Shown: positions 1-5,464, counted from the first letter of the stretch. The stretch is DNA of 9,224 nucleotides from a bacterium (GCA_030426875.1 JAUHXI010000045.1:1-9224), one strand, 5' to 3'. Notes: a model not told the origin generated them from the letters alone. Numbers and translations: made by a program.

Positions 1-69
1 ACACACTAGGTGATACAGTAAACAGCTCTTATTATGATTTTTGTGAATATGATTGCTCATGACTCTCAT
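1..69 (-). CDS. tnpA: IS200/IS605-like transposase TnpA, N-terminal fragment (runs off the left edge)
   Basis: The frame opens at ATG 69-67 and stays open for 23 codons to the window edge. It reads MRVMSNHIHKNHNK followed by SCLLYHLVC. The His/Asn/Lys-rich start followed by a hydrophobic YHLV strand is the pattern I know from the first beta strand of IS200-like TnpA, a small single-stranded-DNA transposase of about 130-150 residues with an HUH motif and one catalytic Tyr. Both catalytic elements would lie outside the window, so this call rests on the N-terminus and the hairpin just upstream. An AGGA lies about 10 bases before the ATG; a second Met (codon 4) is also a possible start. With so few residues, a chance open frame cannot be excluded. 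Confidence 0.5.
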   Translation of the reverse strand, partial: MRVMSNHIHKNHNKSCLLYHLVC

Positions 70-91
70 ACTAACACATTCCTGGAGGACA

Positions 92-110
92 CCCGGCCTA
101 AAGGCACGGG
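92..110 (-). repeat. Subterminal hairpin of the IS200/IS605-like element
   Basis: On the minus strand CCCG-T-GCC pairs with GGC-CGGG around a TTTA loop, giving a 7-bp GC-rich stem with one unpaired T. An extrahelical T in a subterminal imperfect palindrome is the feature bound by TnpA in studied IS200/IS605 elements. The flanking AATTC on the 5' side may hold the guide bases that pair with the cleavage site, but I cannot assign them. No T-run follows on either strand, so it is a poor candidate for a terminator. Confidence 0.55.
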
Positions 111-178
111 GAATTCTAGTTGATTAATAATTGGAATGATGTGCACCTGGCTTATTTGGGCAAGCAGGATCAACGGTT

Positions 179-766
179 CTATTTTTTATACTTCTGTACC
201 ACATGCTTTTCTTTAATTTGTTCTAAAAATGCTGCATAATCCTTGCCTGTCAACGGGTCTTTGAGAGTGGGCGCAATCTCTAGTAAAGGCACCAACACAA
301 ACTGCCTGTCTGTGATGTGAGGGTGAGGGATTGTTAGGTCTTTTGAATCAAACACGCGCTCATCATACAATAAAATATCGATGTCGATAAGGCGGGGTCC
401 CCACTCAGGATTTGAAACCTTGCCCATCACCTTTTCCACATTCTGAAGGTGTTCTAGAAGCACATCTGGCTTGATTGAAGTTTGAATTTGAATCACTTGA
501 TTCAAGTGCCACGCTTGCTTTTTTTTCGTAGCCACGCGCGCAGCACTGACCACATGCTTTGGCCAGGGTTCAGCCTCGTAAATAGTGGACACCTTGTCGA
601 CTCGAATGTCGTCGTGAACGCCAATGAGGTGCTTTGCTTTGACTAAATTAAGCTCCCGGTCCCCCAAATTTGAGCCTAGTCCTAGAAATACCTTATTTTT
701 TTTAAGGTCCTTTACCATGAGTACTTGTATTGATTTTAACGCTCTTTTGTGTGACCATTGTACCAT
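179..766 (-). CDS. folK: 2-amino-4-hydroxy-6-hydroxymethyldihydropteridine diphosphokinase (HPPK)
   Basis: HPPK transfers pyrophosphate from ATP to 6-hydroxymethyl-7,8-dihydropterin, the step before dihydropteroate synthase in cytoplasmic folate synthesis. The 195-residue product shows the family order: FLGLGSNLGDR (27-37), an S-x-x-YEAEPW segment (60-68), EWGPRLIDIDILLY (121-134) with the Mg-binding pair D128 and D130, then IPHPH (146-150) and RQFVLVPLLEIAP (154-166). Two oddities stand out. About ten extra residues, Lys/Ala-rich, follow EPW (69-86) where most members go directly to the FLN strand. The GRVR motif of E. coli HPPK (R82, R84) reads GKVS here, so both arginines are changed while the WGPR arginine is kept. 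I kept the ATG at 766 because AGGA lies 7 bases before it; Met17 (718) would match usual family length but has no ribosome site. The gene diverges from the SLH gene and ends against the IS element. No other folate gene is in view. Confidence 0.93.
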   Translation of the reverse strand: MVQWSHKRALKSIQVLMVKDLKKNKVFLGLGSNLGDRELNLVKAKHLIGVHDDIRVDKVSTIYEAEPWPKHVVSAARVATKKKQAWHLNQVIQIQTSIKPDVLLEHLQNVEKVMGKVSNPEWGPRLIDIDILLYDERVFDSKDLTIPHPHITDRQFVLVPLLEIAPTLKDPLTGKDYAAFLEQIKEKHVVQKYKK

Positions 767-773
767 CGATTAA

Positions 774-777
774 TCCT
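774..777 (-). promoter_or_regulatory. Shine-Dalgarno of folK
   Basis: AGGA on the minus strand lies 7 bases before the ATG at 766. It decides the longer folK start. Most other starts in this window lack such a site. Confidence 0.5.
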
Positions 778-791
778 AACTAAATTTTTTT

Positions 792-1988
792 ATGAGAGAT
801 TTTAAATTCAAGCGCCTAGTGGCACTTTTTGCCTTGACTACCCTGTCTACTCCTACCACCCTTGTTCACGCCCTTGATACAGAGGATGTTTTAGGTGAAG
901 TGCCGCTCATGGACATTCAGATGGATGAGACCTTTTATGTGGCCCAAGGGCCTTTGCCCATCACCATTGAAGTCTCTGACCCAGTACGCTCCATCGTGGT
1001 TTGGTTTTCTGAGGCCGATATTAGACTGTTAGATGCAGATGATGATGGCGAAATTGATAGTGATGTTGCTGTTTCAAATACATTTCAACTGCGTCGGATT
1101 TTAACGCCTGAGGCAGGAACTTATACGGTTTATCTAGATGGCGACTTTGAAAGCTTAAATGGAGATGCGAATGAAGGGGAAAATATGTTTGATTACAATG
1201 AAGAAACTGGAAAAATAGATGATGAAAAAGTATTGGTGGAGGGTGATTACAACCTTCGCTTCATGCCCTTTGACCAAGAAAACGGGGGTGGCTTTGTGAC
1301 CACTCGAAACAATGATGGTGAAGGCAACGCTTTGGGCAATGGCTACTCCTTGAATATTGTTAGAGATGACCTTGTGGCGACTACACAAAACGATTTACCA
1401 GAAGAGCAAGAGCAACTCTTTTACTGCTCTGATTTTTTAGATGTTGATTATGGTGACGACACGTGCGAAGCAATTAGATATGTCAGTGAAAATGGCATCA
1501 TGACTGGCTATGAGAATGGTGATTTTGGCCCCAATGATGTGTTAAATCGGGCTCAAATCGTTAAAATCGCCCTAGAACTTTACGGGCTTTATGATGAAAA
1601 TGTTGATTACACCAATGGACAAAAGCCATTCCCCGATGTTGAATTGGGCAAGTGGTACACCAATTATGTGGCTCGTGCAAAAGAACTAGGGATTACAAAG
1701 GGTAATGAAGGGGGTGACAATGATGGCCTCTTCTTACCGAATGAAAATGTGAATCGGGTTGAATTTTTAGCCTTCTTACTGAGAGAAATGGAAGATAAAA
1801 TGCCAGAAGCCAGCGACTGCTATGATGATGCAACTGCAGAAGACTGGTTCAGTGCTTATGCTTGTTTTTCTAAGGAGCATCAACTTTTGGTAGCGGATGG
1901 CTCGAACTTAAACACAAGCCAAGACATGCAACGATCAGAAGTGGCTGTCGCCATTTATCAATTGCATTTGGCAGGCTTTCTTAACTAG
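792..1988 (+). CDS. Secreted S-layer homology (SLH) domain protein with an EF-hand-like loop
   Basis: This 398-residue protein begins with a Sec signal peptide: basic MRDFKFKR, a hydrophobic core, and a likely cut after VHA (residue 27). Residues about 45-195 are beta-rich and acidic with no family I can name; DADDDGEIDSDV (81-92) fits a calcium-binding EF-hand/dockerin-type loop. The C-terminal half carries three SLH repeats: about 212-262 (FLDV, GIMTGYENGDFGPND, NRAQIVKIAL), 279-330 (PFPDV, GITKGN, LFLPNENVNRVEFLAFLL) and 343-392 (more divergent: CYDDA, DWFSAY, MQRSEVAVAIYQL). SLH triplets anchor proteins non-covalently to cell-wall polysaccharide or the S-layer. The only four cysteines fall in pairs in repeats one and three (C212/C225, C343/C358), suggesting disulfides outside the cell. 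The ATG follows an AT-rich stretch with no Shine-Dalgarno and lies 25 bp from divergent folK. A strong terminator follows. The passenger function is unknown. Confidence 0.9.
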   Translation: MRDFKFKRLVALFALTTLSTPTTLVHALDTEDVLGEVPLMDIQMDETFYVAQGPLPITIEVSDPVRSIVVWFSEADIRLLDADDDGEIDSDVAVSNTFQLRRILTPEAGTYTVYLDGDFESLNGDANEGENMFDYNEETGKIDDEKVLVEGDYNLRFMPFDQENGGGFVTTRNNDGEGNALGNGYSLNIVRDDLVATTQNDLPEEQEQLFYCSDFLDVDYGDDTCEAIRYVSENGIMTGYENGDFGPNDVLNRAQIVKIALELYGLYDENVDYTNGQKPFPDVELGKWYTNYVARAKELGITKGNEGGDNDGLFLPNENVNRVEFLAFLLREMEDKMPEASDCYDDATAEDWFSAYACFSKEHQLLVADGSNLNTSQDMQRSEVAVAIYQLHLAGFLN

Positions 1989-1996
1989 GCACCAGC

Positions 1997-2036
1997 AAAA
2001 AGAGGGTGGATTGAATTGTATCATCCACCTCTTTTT
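1997..2036. terminator. Bidirectional intrinsic terminator between convergent genes
   Basis: AAAAAGAGGGTGGAT (1997-2011) pairs with ATCCACCTCTTTTT (2023-2036) with a single bulged G, around a loop of 11 bases. A run of seven T follows on the plus strand (2032-2038), and CTCTTTTT follows on the minus strand. It starts 9 bases after the SLH stop codon and directly abuts the methyltransferase stop codon (2037-2039), so it can end both transcripts. Confidence 0.92.
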
Positions 2037-2645
2037 TTATTTCTTCAAAACCAAGACCTGACTCACCCAAATGTCATCCCCCTCTGTAATAATCTCATCA
2101 TGCTCAACTCCAAATGCTAATTTTTCAGCAGTTTGTCTGACATGACGAGGAAAATGATTATAACAAGCGATCGTATACTGACCTTGCCCATCATTCAAAA
2201 CCTGAGGCTTTCGATAATGGATGTTGACTAAGACCAACTTTCCGTCATCTTTTAAAACGCGATAACATTCATCCAAAAATGGCTCCACTTCATTTTTTTT
2301 GAGATGAACCATGGCCATGCTCGAAAAAACCATGTCAAACTGCTCATCCGGAAAAGGCATGTCGAGCATGTCTCCCAAAACGGTTTCAACCTCTGGCTGC
2401 TTTCGTTCTAAGACCGCCAACATGTCTGGTGAAATATCTAAAGCCGTCACTTCAGCCCCTGCTTTGCACAGCTTCACACTCACTCGCCCTGTTCCTGCCC
2501 CTGCATCGAGCACTTTTTTACCCTCCGACTCAAGAAGAAAGGGTTTGACGCCATCTTTTTCAAAGCTATCCCAAAATCGCTCTCTATCATCATATTCTAG
2601 GGCGTATCGAGCGTAACCGGTTTTAGGATCTAGACCGCGTTTCAT
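2037..2645 (-). CDS. Class I SAM-dependent methyltransferase, substrate unknown
   Basis: The 202-residue protein has the Rossmann-fold layout of small class I methyltransferases (Methyltransf_11/25 type). Motif I is VLDAGAGTGRVSVKL (45-59), the glycine-rich SAM loop; the acidic residue after strand 2 is D70 in ALDISPDML; GDMLDMPF (91-98) holds the adenine-contacting Asp; FDMVFSSMAMVHL (103-115) is motif IV with the short helix typical of the UbiE-like group; YRVLKDDGKLVLVNI (128-142) is the motif V/VI strand. The N-terminal YARYALEYDDRERFW stretch probably caps the active site. Nothing visible identifies the acceptor, which could be a small molecule, RNA or protein. It is the last gene of the leftward series, 59 bases after the 156-residue membrane protein. 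Its ATG follows an AT-rich leader (TAATAAT) with no Shine-Dalgarno. Confidence 0.88.
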   Translation of the reverse strand: MKRGLDPKTGYARYALEYDDRERFWDSFEKDGVKPFLLESEGKKVLDAGAGTGRVSVKLCKAGAEVTALDISPDMLAVLERKQPEVETVLGDMLDMPFPDEQFDMVFSSMAMVHLKKNEVEPFLDECYRVLKDDGKLVLVNIHYRKPQVLNDGQGQYTIACYNHFPRHVRQTAEKLAFGVEHDEIITEGDDIWVSQVLVLKK

Positions 2646-2704
2646 ATTATTATGCGTTATTTATATCTCTTCTTTCTTGCAAAAAATGGAGCACATGATC
2701 GTTT

Positions 2705-3175
2705 TTATTTTCCGACCCACTCCAGCCACATGTTGTTTAGCTCACTCAAAATCTCTGGCCAGGCCCCCAATTGCAGGAGTCCAAAATACACAAAATAAAG
2801 CAAAAAAGGAATCACAAAAAGTGCCAATAAGGCGTGAAGTACAATTAAGATCATTCCTTTTTTCTTGTCTGTGGTGGGCTTTTTGAACCGGTTCACAGTC
2901 TTTATTAGTCGAATCAAAGCGCCAAAGGCAAGCACGGTCAAAACCAACCCCCCCACCACATAATGGTCAAATTCAACCTGACCCAGTTGCTCAATGTTTT
3001 GAGTTAAAGAAGTGGCTAAATCATTGGCAAAGTACTGAAAAAAAACCACGCTTATTATCACAAAAATTAAGGCAACAAAAATACCCGCTCGCAAACGCTC
3101 ATTTTTTTCAACGTTTTCACTATTTTCGTGAGCATAATGCTCATAAGCAGGGTCACGCTTAGAGGTTTGGTTCAT
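2705..3175 (-). CDS. Hypothetical three-TM membrane protein
   Basis: I recognise no family. The 156-residue product has a charged, hydrophilic N-terminus rich in Asn/Glu/His (1-28), TM1 at about 29-49 (AGIFVALIFVIISVVFFQYF), a loop of about 22 residues, TM2 at about 73-92, a basic loop (RFKKPTTDKKK, 96-106), TM3 at about 107-131 and a short amphipathic tail ending EWVGK. The positive-inside rule puts the basic TM2-TM3 loop in the cytoplasm. It has no signal peptide and no catalytic motif. The TM spacing resembles the 207-residue protein upstream on the same strand, so the two may be distant paralogues. The ATG at 3175 lacks a Shine-Dalgarno. A MITE lies in the gap in front of it and may have separated it from an upstream promoter. 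Confidence 0.75.
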   Translation of the reverse strand: MNQTSKRDPAYEHYAHENSENVEKNERLRAGIFVALIFVIISVVFFQYFANDLATSLTQNIEQLGQVEFDHYVVGGLVLTVLAFGALIRLIKTVNRFKKPTTDKKKGMILIVLHALLALFVIPFLLYFVYFGLLQLGAWPEILSELNNMWLEWVGK

Positions 3176-3224
3176 GTGATTGATTGTAACAATTTAGAAT
3201 ATAATAAGTTTGAATTAAATGAAC

Positions 3225-3229
3225 CTAAG
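3225..3229. repeat. Left target-site duplication of the MITE (CTAAG)
   Basis: CTAAG directly precedes the left terminal inverted repeat. An identical CTAAG follows the right one at 3388-3392. Confidence 0.6.
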
Positions 3230-3387
3230 AACCTGTCTGAGATCTCCATTTTAGATGATTTTTATCTCTTTTTAGTGGATACAAGGAAGGAGGAGTGAGG
3301 TTTAGCAGGGCTAAATGAACGACGAGTGAGGCAGTATTGGGGGAAAAGAGGTGGCAATGGATGATATGTGGAGATTTTAGACAGGTT
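3230..3387. mobile_element. 158-bp MITE-like non-autonomous element
   Basis: The ends are inverted repeats: AACCTGTCTGAGATCTCCA (3230-3248) and TGGAGATTTTAGACAGGTT (3369-3387), matching at 17 of 19 positions. The same 5-bp sequence CTAAG flanks both ends, as a target duplication would. The interior contains a perfect small hairpin, TTTAGC-AGG-GCTAAA (3301-3315), bracketed by two copies of GAGTGAGG (3293-3300 and 3324-3331). No transposase or other convincing coding frame is present, so it would depend on a full-length transposon elsewhere. The end sequence and CTAAG target recall DDE elements of the IS5 type, but I cannot assign the family. It fills most of the 212-bp gap between two membrane protein genes and begins right at the stop codon of the upstream one. 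Confidence 0.75.
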
Positions 3388-3392
3388 CTAAG
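3388..3392. repeat. Right target-site duplication of the MITE, containing the stop codon of the adjacent gene
   Basis: CTAAG repeats 3225-3229. Its first three bases (CTA, i.e. TAG on the minus strand) are the stop codon of the 207-residue membrane protein, so the insertion kept the stop codon and the protein length. Confidence 0.6.
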
Positions 3393-4011
3393 CGCCACCT
3401 CTGTTTCTGGTGGGGAGCACATAGTCATCCTGATCCACCTCATAGTCATAGCTATCGACTTCGTAGGCATCAAACTGATAATCGTCATAAGCCTGTTGAG
3501 CTATAAAATTTTGAACAACACTAAAAATAATGAAGCCTATAAAAATCAACCATGAGAATAGGGCATATTTTCGCCTCACTCTCAATCCCTGTGAGGACTT
3601 TAAAACTGTCTTTCCTGTATTATAGGCTGTGGAAAGGGGGGTGTTTTGAGACGGGTCAGTTTTTGGACTGCCGTGATAGTTTGTAACGATTTGCTTTGTA
3701 TTCTTAATCTTTCTTCTTGATGTCTGAATGACAAAAATAATAAAGACTATAAATAGGATAAAGCCAGTCAGCATGTAAACAATTTCTTCTTCTGAACCAC
3801 TAAAGTCAAGAAGCCATTCCCAAATCACCTCGCCATAACTCTGGAACACTAAAACCCCAAGACCTACTACTAAAACAATGCCCAGTATGATATTCCTGAT
3901 TCGCTCTCGTTTTGCCTCTTGATCTGTCACCTGGATGGGGTCAGAAAATTGGCCTGAGCTGTTTTGAGGTTGATTATTTTGCATTGGGGCATTTTTTAGA
4001 TGCACCCACAT
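3388..4011 (-). CDS. Hypothetical three-TM membrane protein with acidic, Tyr-rich C-terminal tail
   Basis: I recognise no family. The product (207 residues from Met1, or 198 from Met10) starts with a Gln/Asn-rich hydrophilic segment (10-38), then TM1 at about 39-58, a loop, TM2 at about 78-97, a long polar cytoplasmic-type loop with many Lys/Arg/Ser/Thr (98-148), TM3 at about 149-171 and a tail of 36 residues. Residues 175-197 of the tail alternate Asp/Glu with Tyr (AYDDY, DAYEVDSYDY, QDDY) before a basic end, NRGGA. Such an acidic tail suggests an interaction or cation-binding surface, but no motif proves it. The TM1-loop-TM2-basic loop-TM3 plan is shared with the next gene downstream. No Shine-Dalgarno precedes either start; Met10 (3984) is as plausible as Met1. 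The stop TAG lies inside the MITE target duplication. Confidence 0.75.
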   Translation of the reverse strand: MWVHLKNAPMQNNQPQNSSGQFSDPIQVTDQEAKRERIRNIILGIVLVVGLGVLVFQSYGEVIWEWLLDFSGSEEEIVYMLTGFILFIVFIIFVIQTSRRKIKNTKQIVTNYHGSPKTDPSQNTPLSTAYNTGKTVLKSSQGLRVRRKYALFSWLIFIGFIIFSVVQNFIAQQAYDDYQFDAYEVDSYDYEVDQDDYVLPTRNRGGA

Positions 4012-4034
4012 TCTACATTTTTCTGGCTTGGATA

Positions 4035-4075
4035 CAAGTGGCTCACTTTGTCCAAATAAAGCCTGGGGACAGTGA
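4035..4075. repeat. Overlapping inverted repeats in the gap after the Yip1-like remnant
   Basis: AAGTG-GCT-CACTT (4036-4048) is a small perfect hairpin. TCACT...GTCC (4043-4053) can instead pair with GGACAGTGA (4067-4075) with two unpaired T. The alternatives share the CACT arm and exclude each other. No T-run follows on the minus strand, so terminator function for the upstream gene is not supported. Confidence 0.3.
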
Positions 4076-4080
4076 AAACC

Positions 4081-4189
4081 TCAGAACAGAAGCTCAATGA
4101 GTGGGTTAAGGATGATGCCATCAATCAAATAAACAAGTACAATAAAGATCAAATAGGCGGCAATTGCATTAGCAGTTGCTTTATATAGA
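4081..4189 (-). pseudogene. C-terminal remnant of a second Yip1-like membrane protein
   Basis: Directly after the stop codon of the Yip1-like gene, but shifted by one base, the minus strand reads LYKATANAIAAYLIFIVLVY and then LIDGIILNPLIELLF and a TGA stop (4083-4081). It lines up with residues 164-196 of the intact upstream protein (TGNAMVAYLISILAIYLIN, then LILTPLIGFIF), with one extra residue in the remnant, and DNA identity across this part looks like roughly 60 percent. The frame lacks the first four TM segments and a convincing start of its own; TTG at 4236, inside the upstream gene, is the only option I see. The likeliest reading is an old tandem duplication that lost its 5' part. A frameshifted real extension adding a sixth hydrophobic segment is the alternative. 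Confidence 0.55.
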
Positions 4190-4810
4190 AAGTCCTCCGC
4201 CTTGCCAAATAAGCAATATCCAGAATATAAAGCCAATGAGCGGAGTAAGAATTAAATTAATCAAATAGATGGCTAAAATGCTGATCAAGTAGGCAACCAT
4301 GGCATTACCAGTTTTTACCTCATAAACAATATTATAAACTCTAATGGATGCCACAACTGACCAAACAAGAAATATGAGAATGGGCACAATAGTTGTGGTG
4401 GCAAAAGAAATAATTAGCGTGAATAATAAGGAATAAACAATGACAGCACTCATGGGCTTTAAAAAAACCAAAAATCCTACCTTTGCACTAAAAAAAGTGG
4501 TGCCAATGTAGTGTAATATATACATATAAAGCAATGTATCTAAAAATGCTAAGAAGGTAATGAGAAAAATAAACTTTAAATCTAATTTTTGCATAAATTC
4601 AAACACTCCACCCACACTAAGAATGCTAGAGTGGACCATCATAAGAAAAAACGCAACAATGAATAAAAGTATTCCGAATCTATTGTAGTCTTTATTCTGT
4701 TTTATTGCTTTAATTGAGGCTTCTTTGAGTAAGAATAAATTGCCCAAATGAACGATAAATGATTTTTTTGGTGGTTGCATGGGCAATGATTCATTTTTAG
4801 ATTTACTCAT
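4181..4810 (-). CDS. Yip1-like five-TM membrane protein
   Basis: The 209-residue protein has a basic, Pro-rich cytoplasmic N-terminus (1-18), an amphipathic stretch containing LFLLKEASIKAIKQNK (25-40) and five hydrophobic segments at about 46-66, 79-101, 115-138, 141-158 and 172-202. This layout, with the VYNIVYEVKTGNA loop before the last hydrophobic stretch, fits the Yip1 domain family (PF04893), common in bacteria but of unknown molecular function there; eukaryotic relatives act in membrane traffic. The assignment rests on topology and motif feel, not on a search. Its ATG follows an AT-rich stretch without a Shine-Dalgarno and diverges from the metallopeptidase gene. The remnant of a paralogous C-terminus follows immediately, and three more leftward genes continue to the terminator near 2036. 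Confidence 0.7.
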   Translation of the reverse strand: MSKSKNESLPMQPPKKSFIVHLGNLFLLKEASIKAIKQNKDYNRFGILLFIVAFFLMMVHSSILSVGGVFEFMQKLDLKFIFLITFLAFLDTLLYMYILHYIGTTFFSAKVGFLVFLKPMSAVIVYSLLFTLIISFATTTIVPILIFLVWSVVASIRVYNIVYEVKTGNAMVAYLISILAIYLINLILTPLIGFIFWILLIWQGGGLSI

Positions 4811-4855
4811 TATTAATCATTAGGCAGAATAAAATCCCGAACGGAACCATGATAA

Positions 4856-4975
4856 CCACAATCAACACTGGAAACAATCCAAATCAATCAGCAAACGATC
4901 CCCTTTGAACTCCGCCGTAGCAAGCGAGCCAAGCGACTGACACTCAAAATTCAAACCGACAATCCTCGTGTTGTT
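4856..4975 (+). other. Upstream in-frame coding extension of the metallopeptidase, without an ATG/GTG/TTG start
   Basis: The frame is open from the TAA at 4853-4855 and reads ...ETIQINQQTIPFELRRSKRA, then KRLTLKIQTDNPRVV, into the peptidase. The run FELRRSKRAKRLTLKI is the conserved first strand of YgjP/DUF45 proteins, so this DNA is or was coding. The only start-like codons are CTG (4868), ATC (4877, 4883, 4898) and ACG (4895). An ATG at 4849 lies in another frame and would need a one-base shift. Confidence 0.6.
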
Positions 4976-5437
4976 TTGGTGGTGCCTCGGGTGACTTTTA
5001 GCTTTCAAATCAAGCGCTTCTTAAGAGAAAGTGAAGGGTGGATTGAGCAAAAATGGTTAGAAATGAGTTACAAAATCAGTCAACGGCCTACCCTGGAGCA
5101 CACGCCAGCCTATTACAAAGCCAAGGCAAAAAAAATGATCCGCGAGCGTTTGGTGCATTTTAATTTGCATTATCAATTTGATTACAATCGGGTTTTTTTC
5201 CGCAACCAAAAGACCCGTTGGGGCAGCTGCTCATCCAAGCGGAATTTGAATTTTAATTGGCGCTTGGTTCTGGCCCCTCTCGACATTTTGGATTATGTAG
5301 TGGTACATGAGCTCTGTCACCTTGAGCAAATGAACCACTCCAAGGCATTTTGGAATCTGGTGGCTGAGCAGGCTCCGGATTATAAAAAGAGACGGAAGTG
5401 GTTAAAAGAGAATCAGCATTTGTTGTCAATGGGTTAG
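4976..5437 (+). CDS. YgjP/DUF45-type zinc metallopeptidase (M48-like)
   Basis: The product carries the family signature in order. Numbering from TTG 4976: FFRNQKTRWGSCSSKRNLNFNW (74-95), the substrate-side strand typical of PF01863, then DYVVVHELCHLEQMNHSKAFW (106-126) with the HExxH zinc site H111, E112, H115 and the NHSxxFW region (120-126) supplying the third ligand, and a basic tail KKRRKWLKENQHLL. These are cytoplasmic gluzincin-like enzymes, sometimes found beside restriction genes; their physiological substrate is generally unknown. The TTG gives 153 residues, but it cuts off the conserved ELRRSKRAKRLTL strand encoded in frame just upstream (4904-4951), so the true product is probably about 30-36 residues longer or the gene is damaged at its start. 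No Shine-Dalgarno serves the TTG. The gene diverges from the Yip1-like gene and is followed by a palindrome and the rpoB promoter. Confidence 0.85.
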   Translation: MVVPRVTFSFQIKRFLRESEGWIEQKWLEMSYKISQRPTLEHTPAYYKAKAKKMIRERLVHFNLHYQFDYNRVFFRNQKTRWGSCSSKRNLNFNWRLVLAPLDILDYVVVHELCHLEQMNHSKAFWNLVAEQAPDYKKRRKWLKENQHLLSMG

Positions 5438-5464
5438 TAAGGACGCGATTAATCGCGCCTCTAC
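5437..5464. repeat. 28-bp imperfect palindrome with CGCGATTAATCGCG core
   Basis: GTAAGGACGCGATT (5437-5450) faces AATCGCGCCTCTAC (5451-5464). The central 14 bp are a perfect palindrome, and the arms match at 11 of 14 positions. It begins at the last base of the peptidase stop codon. It has no T-run, so it is a weak terminator candidate at best; its shape is that of a repetitive extragenic palindrome, but only one copy is in this window. Confidence 0.6.

Larger units (their letters stand above)
1..130 (-). mobile_element. Left end of an IS200/IS605-like insertion sequence (partial, continues beyond position 1)
   Basis: Two signals sit in the right order for the left end of an IS200/IS605 element read on the minus strand. 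First comes a subterminal hairpin (92-110) with an unpaired T in its stem; then, 22 bases downstream, comes an ATG (69-67) opening a frame that resembles the TnpA N-terminus. These elements have no terminal inverted repeats and no target duplication; TnpA, a Y1 HUH transposase, recognises subterminal hairpins with a bulged T. The outer boundary is not resolved. I place it loosely near 130 because the cleavage site in known members lies within about 20 bases of the hairpin foot. The element lies just beyond the folK stop codon. The body and right end are outside the window. Confidence 0.55.

Noticed and set aside
3..62. Plus-strand open stretch at the left edge ending in TGA, possibly a gene tail.
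   Set aside because: Twenty codons without recognisable features; the minus strand of the same DNA reads as a TnpA-like start.
92..110. Hairpin as the intrinsic terminator of folK.
   Set aside because: No T-run follows on either strand, and the bulged T and position before a TnpA-like start fit an IS200/IS605 end better.
1155..1388. Minus-strand frame inside the SLH gene.
   Set aside because: It is antisense to the signal-bearing, repeat-containing protein, with no start signal or family.
2311..2616. Plus-strand frame of 101 codons opposite the methyltransferase.
   Set aside because: It is antisense to a clear SAM-binding protein, is Ser/Pro/Arg-rich without a motif, and looks like a shadow frame.
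3225..3488. Minus-strand frame of 87 codons spanning the MITE and the end of the 207-residue gene.
   Set aside because: It crosses the whole element and overlaps a better frame; the composition is not protein-like.
3388..4236. Reading TGA as glycine (code 25) would join the Yip1-like remnant in frame to the 207-residue membrane protein, and no intact gene in the window ends in TGA.
   Set aside because: rpoB and the other genes contain no in-frame TGA over more than 2300 codons, while UGA=Gly lineages use it often. Seven stop codons are too few to read meaning into the absence of TGA. The joined stretch after the TGA (GFHCPQALFG...) has no recognisable character.
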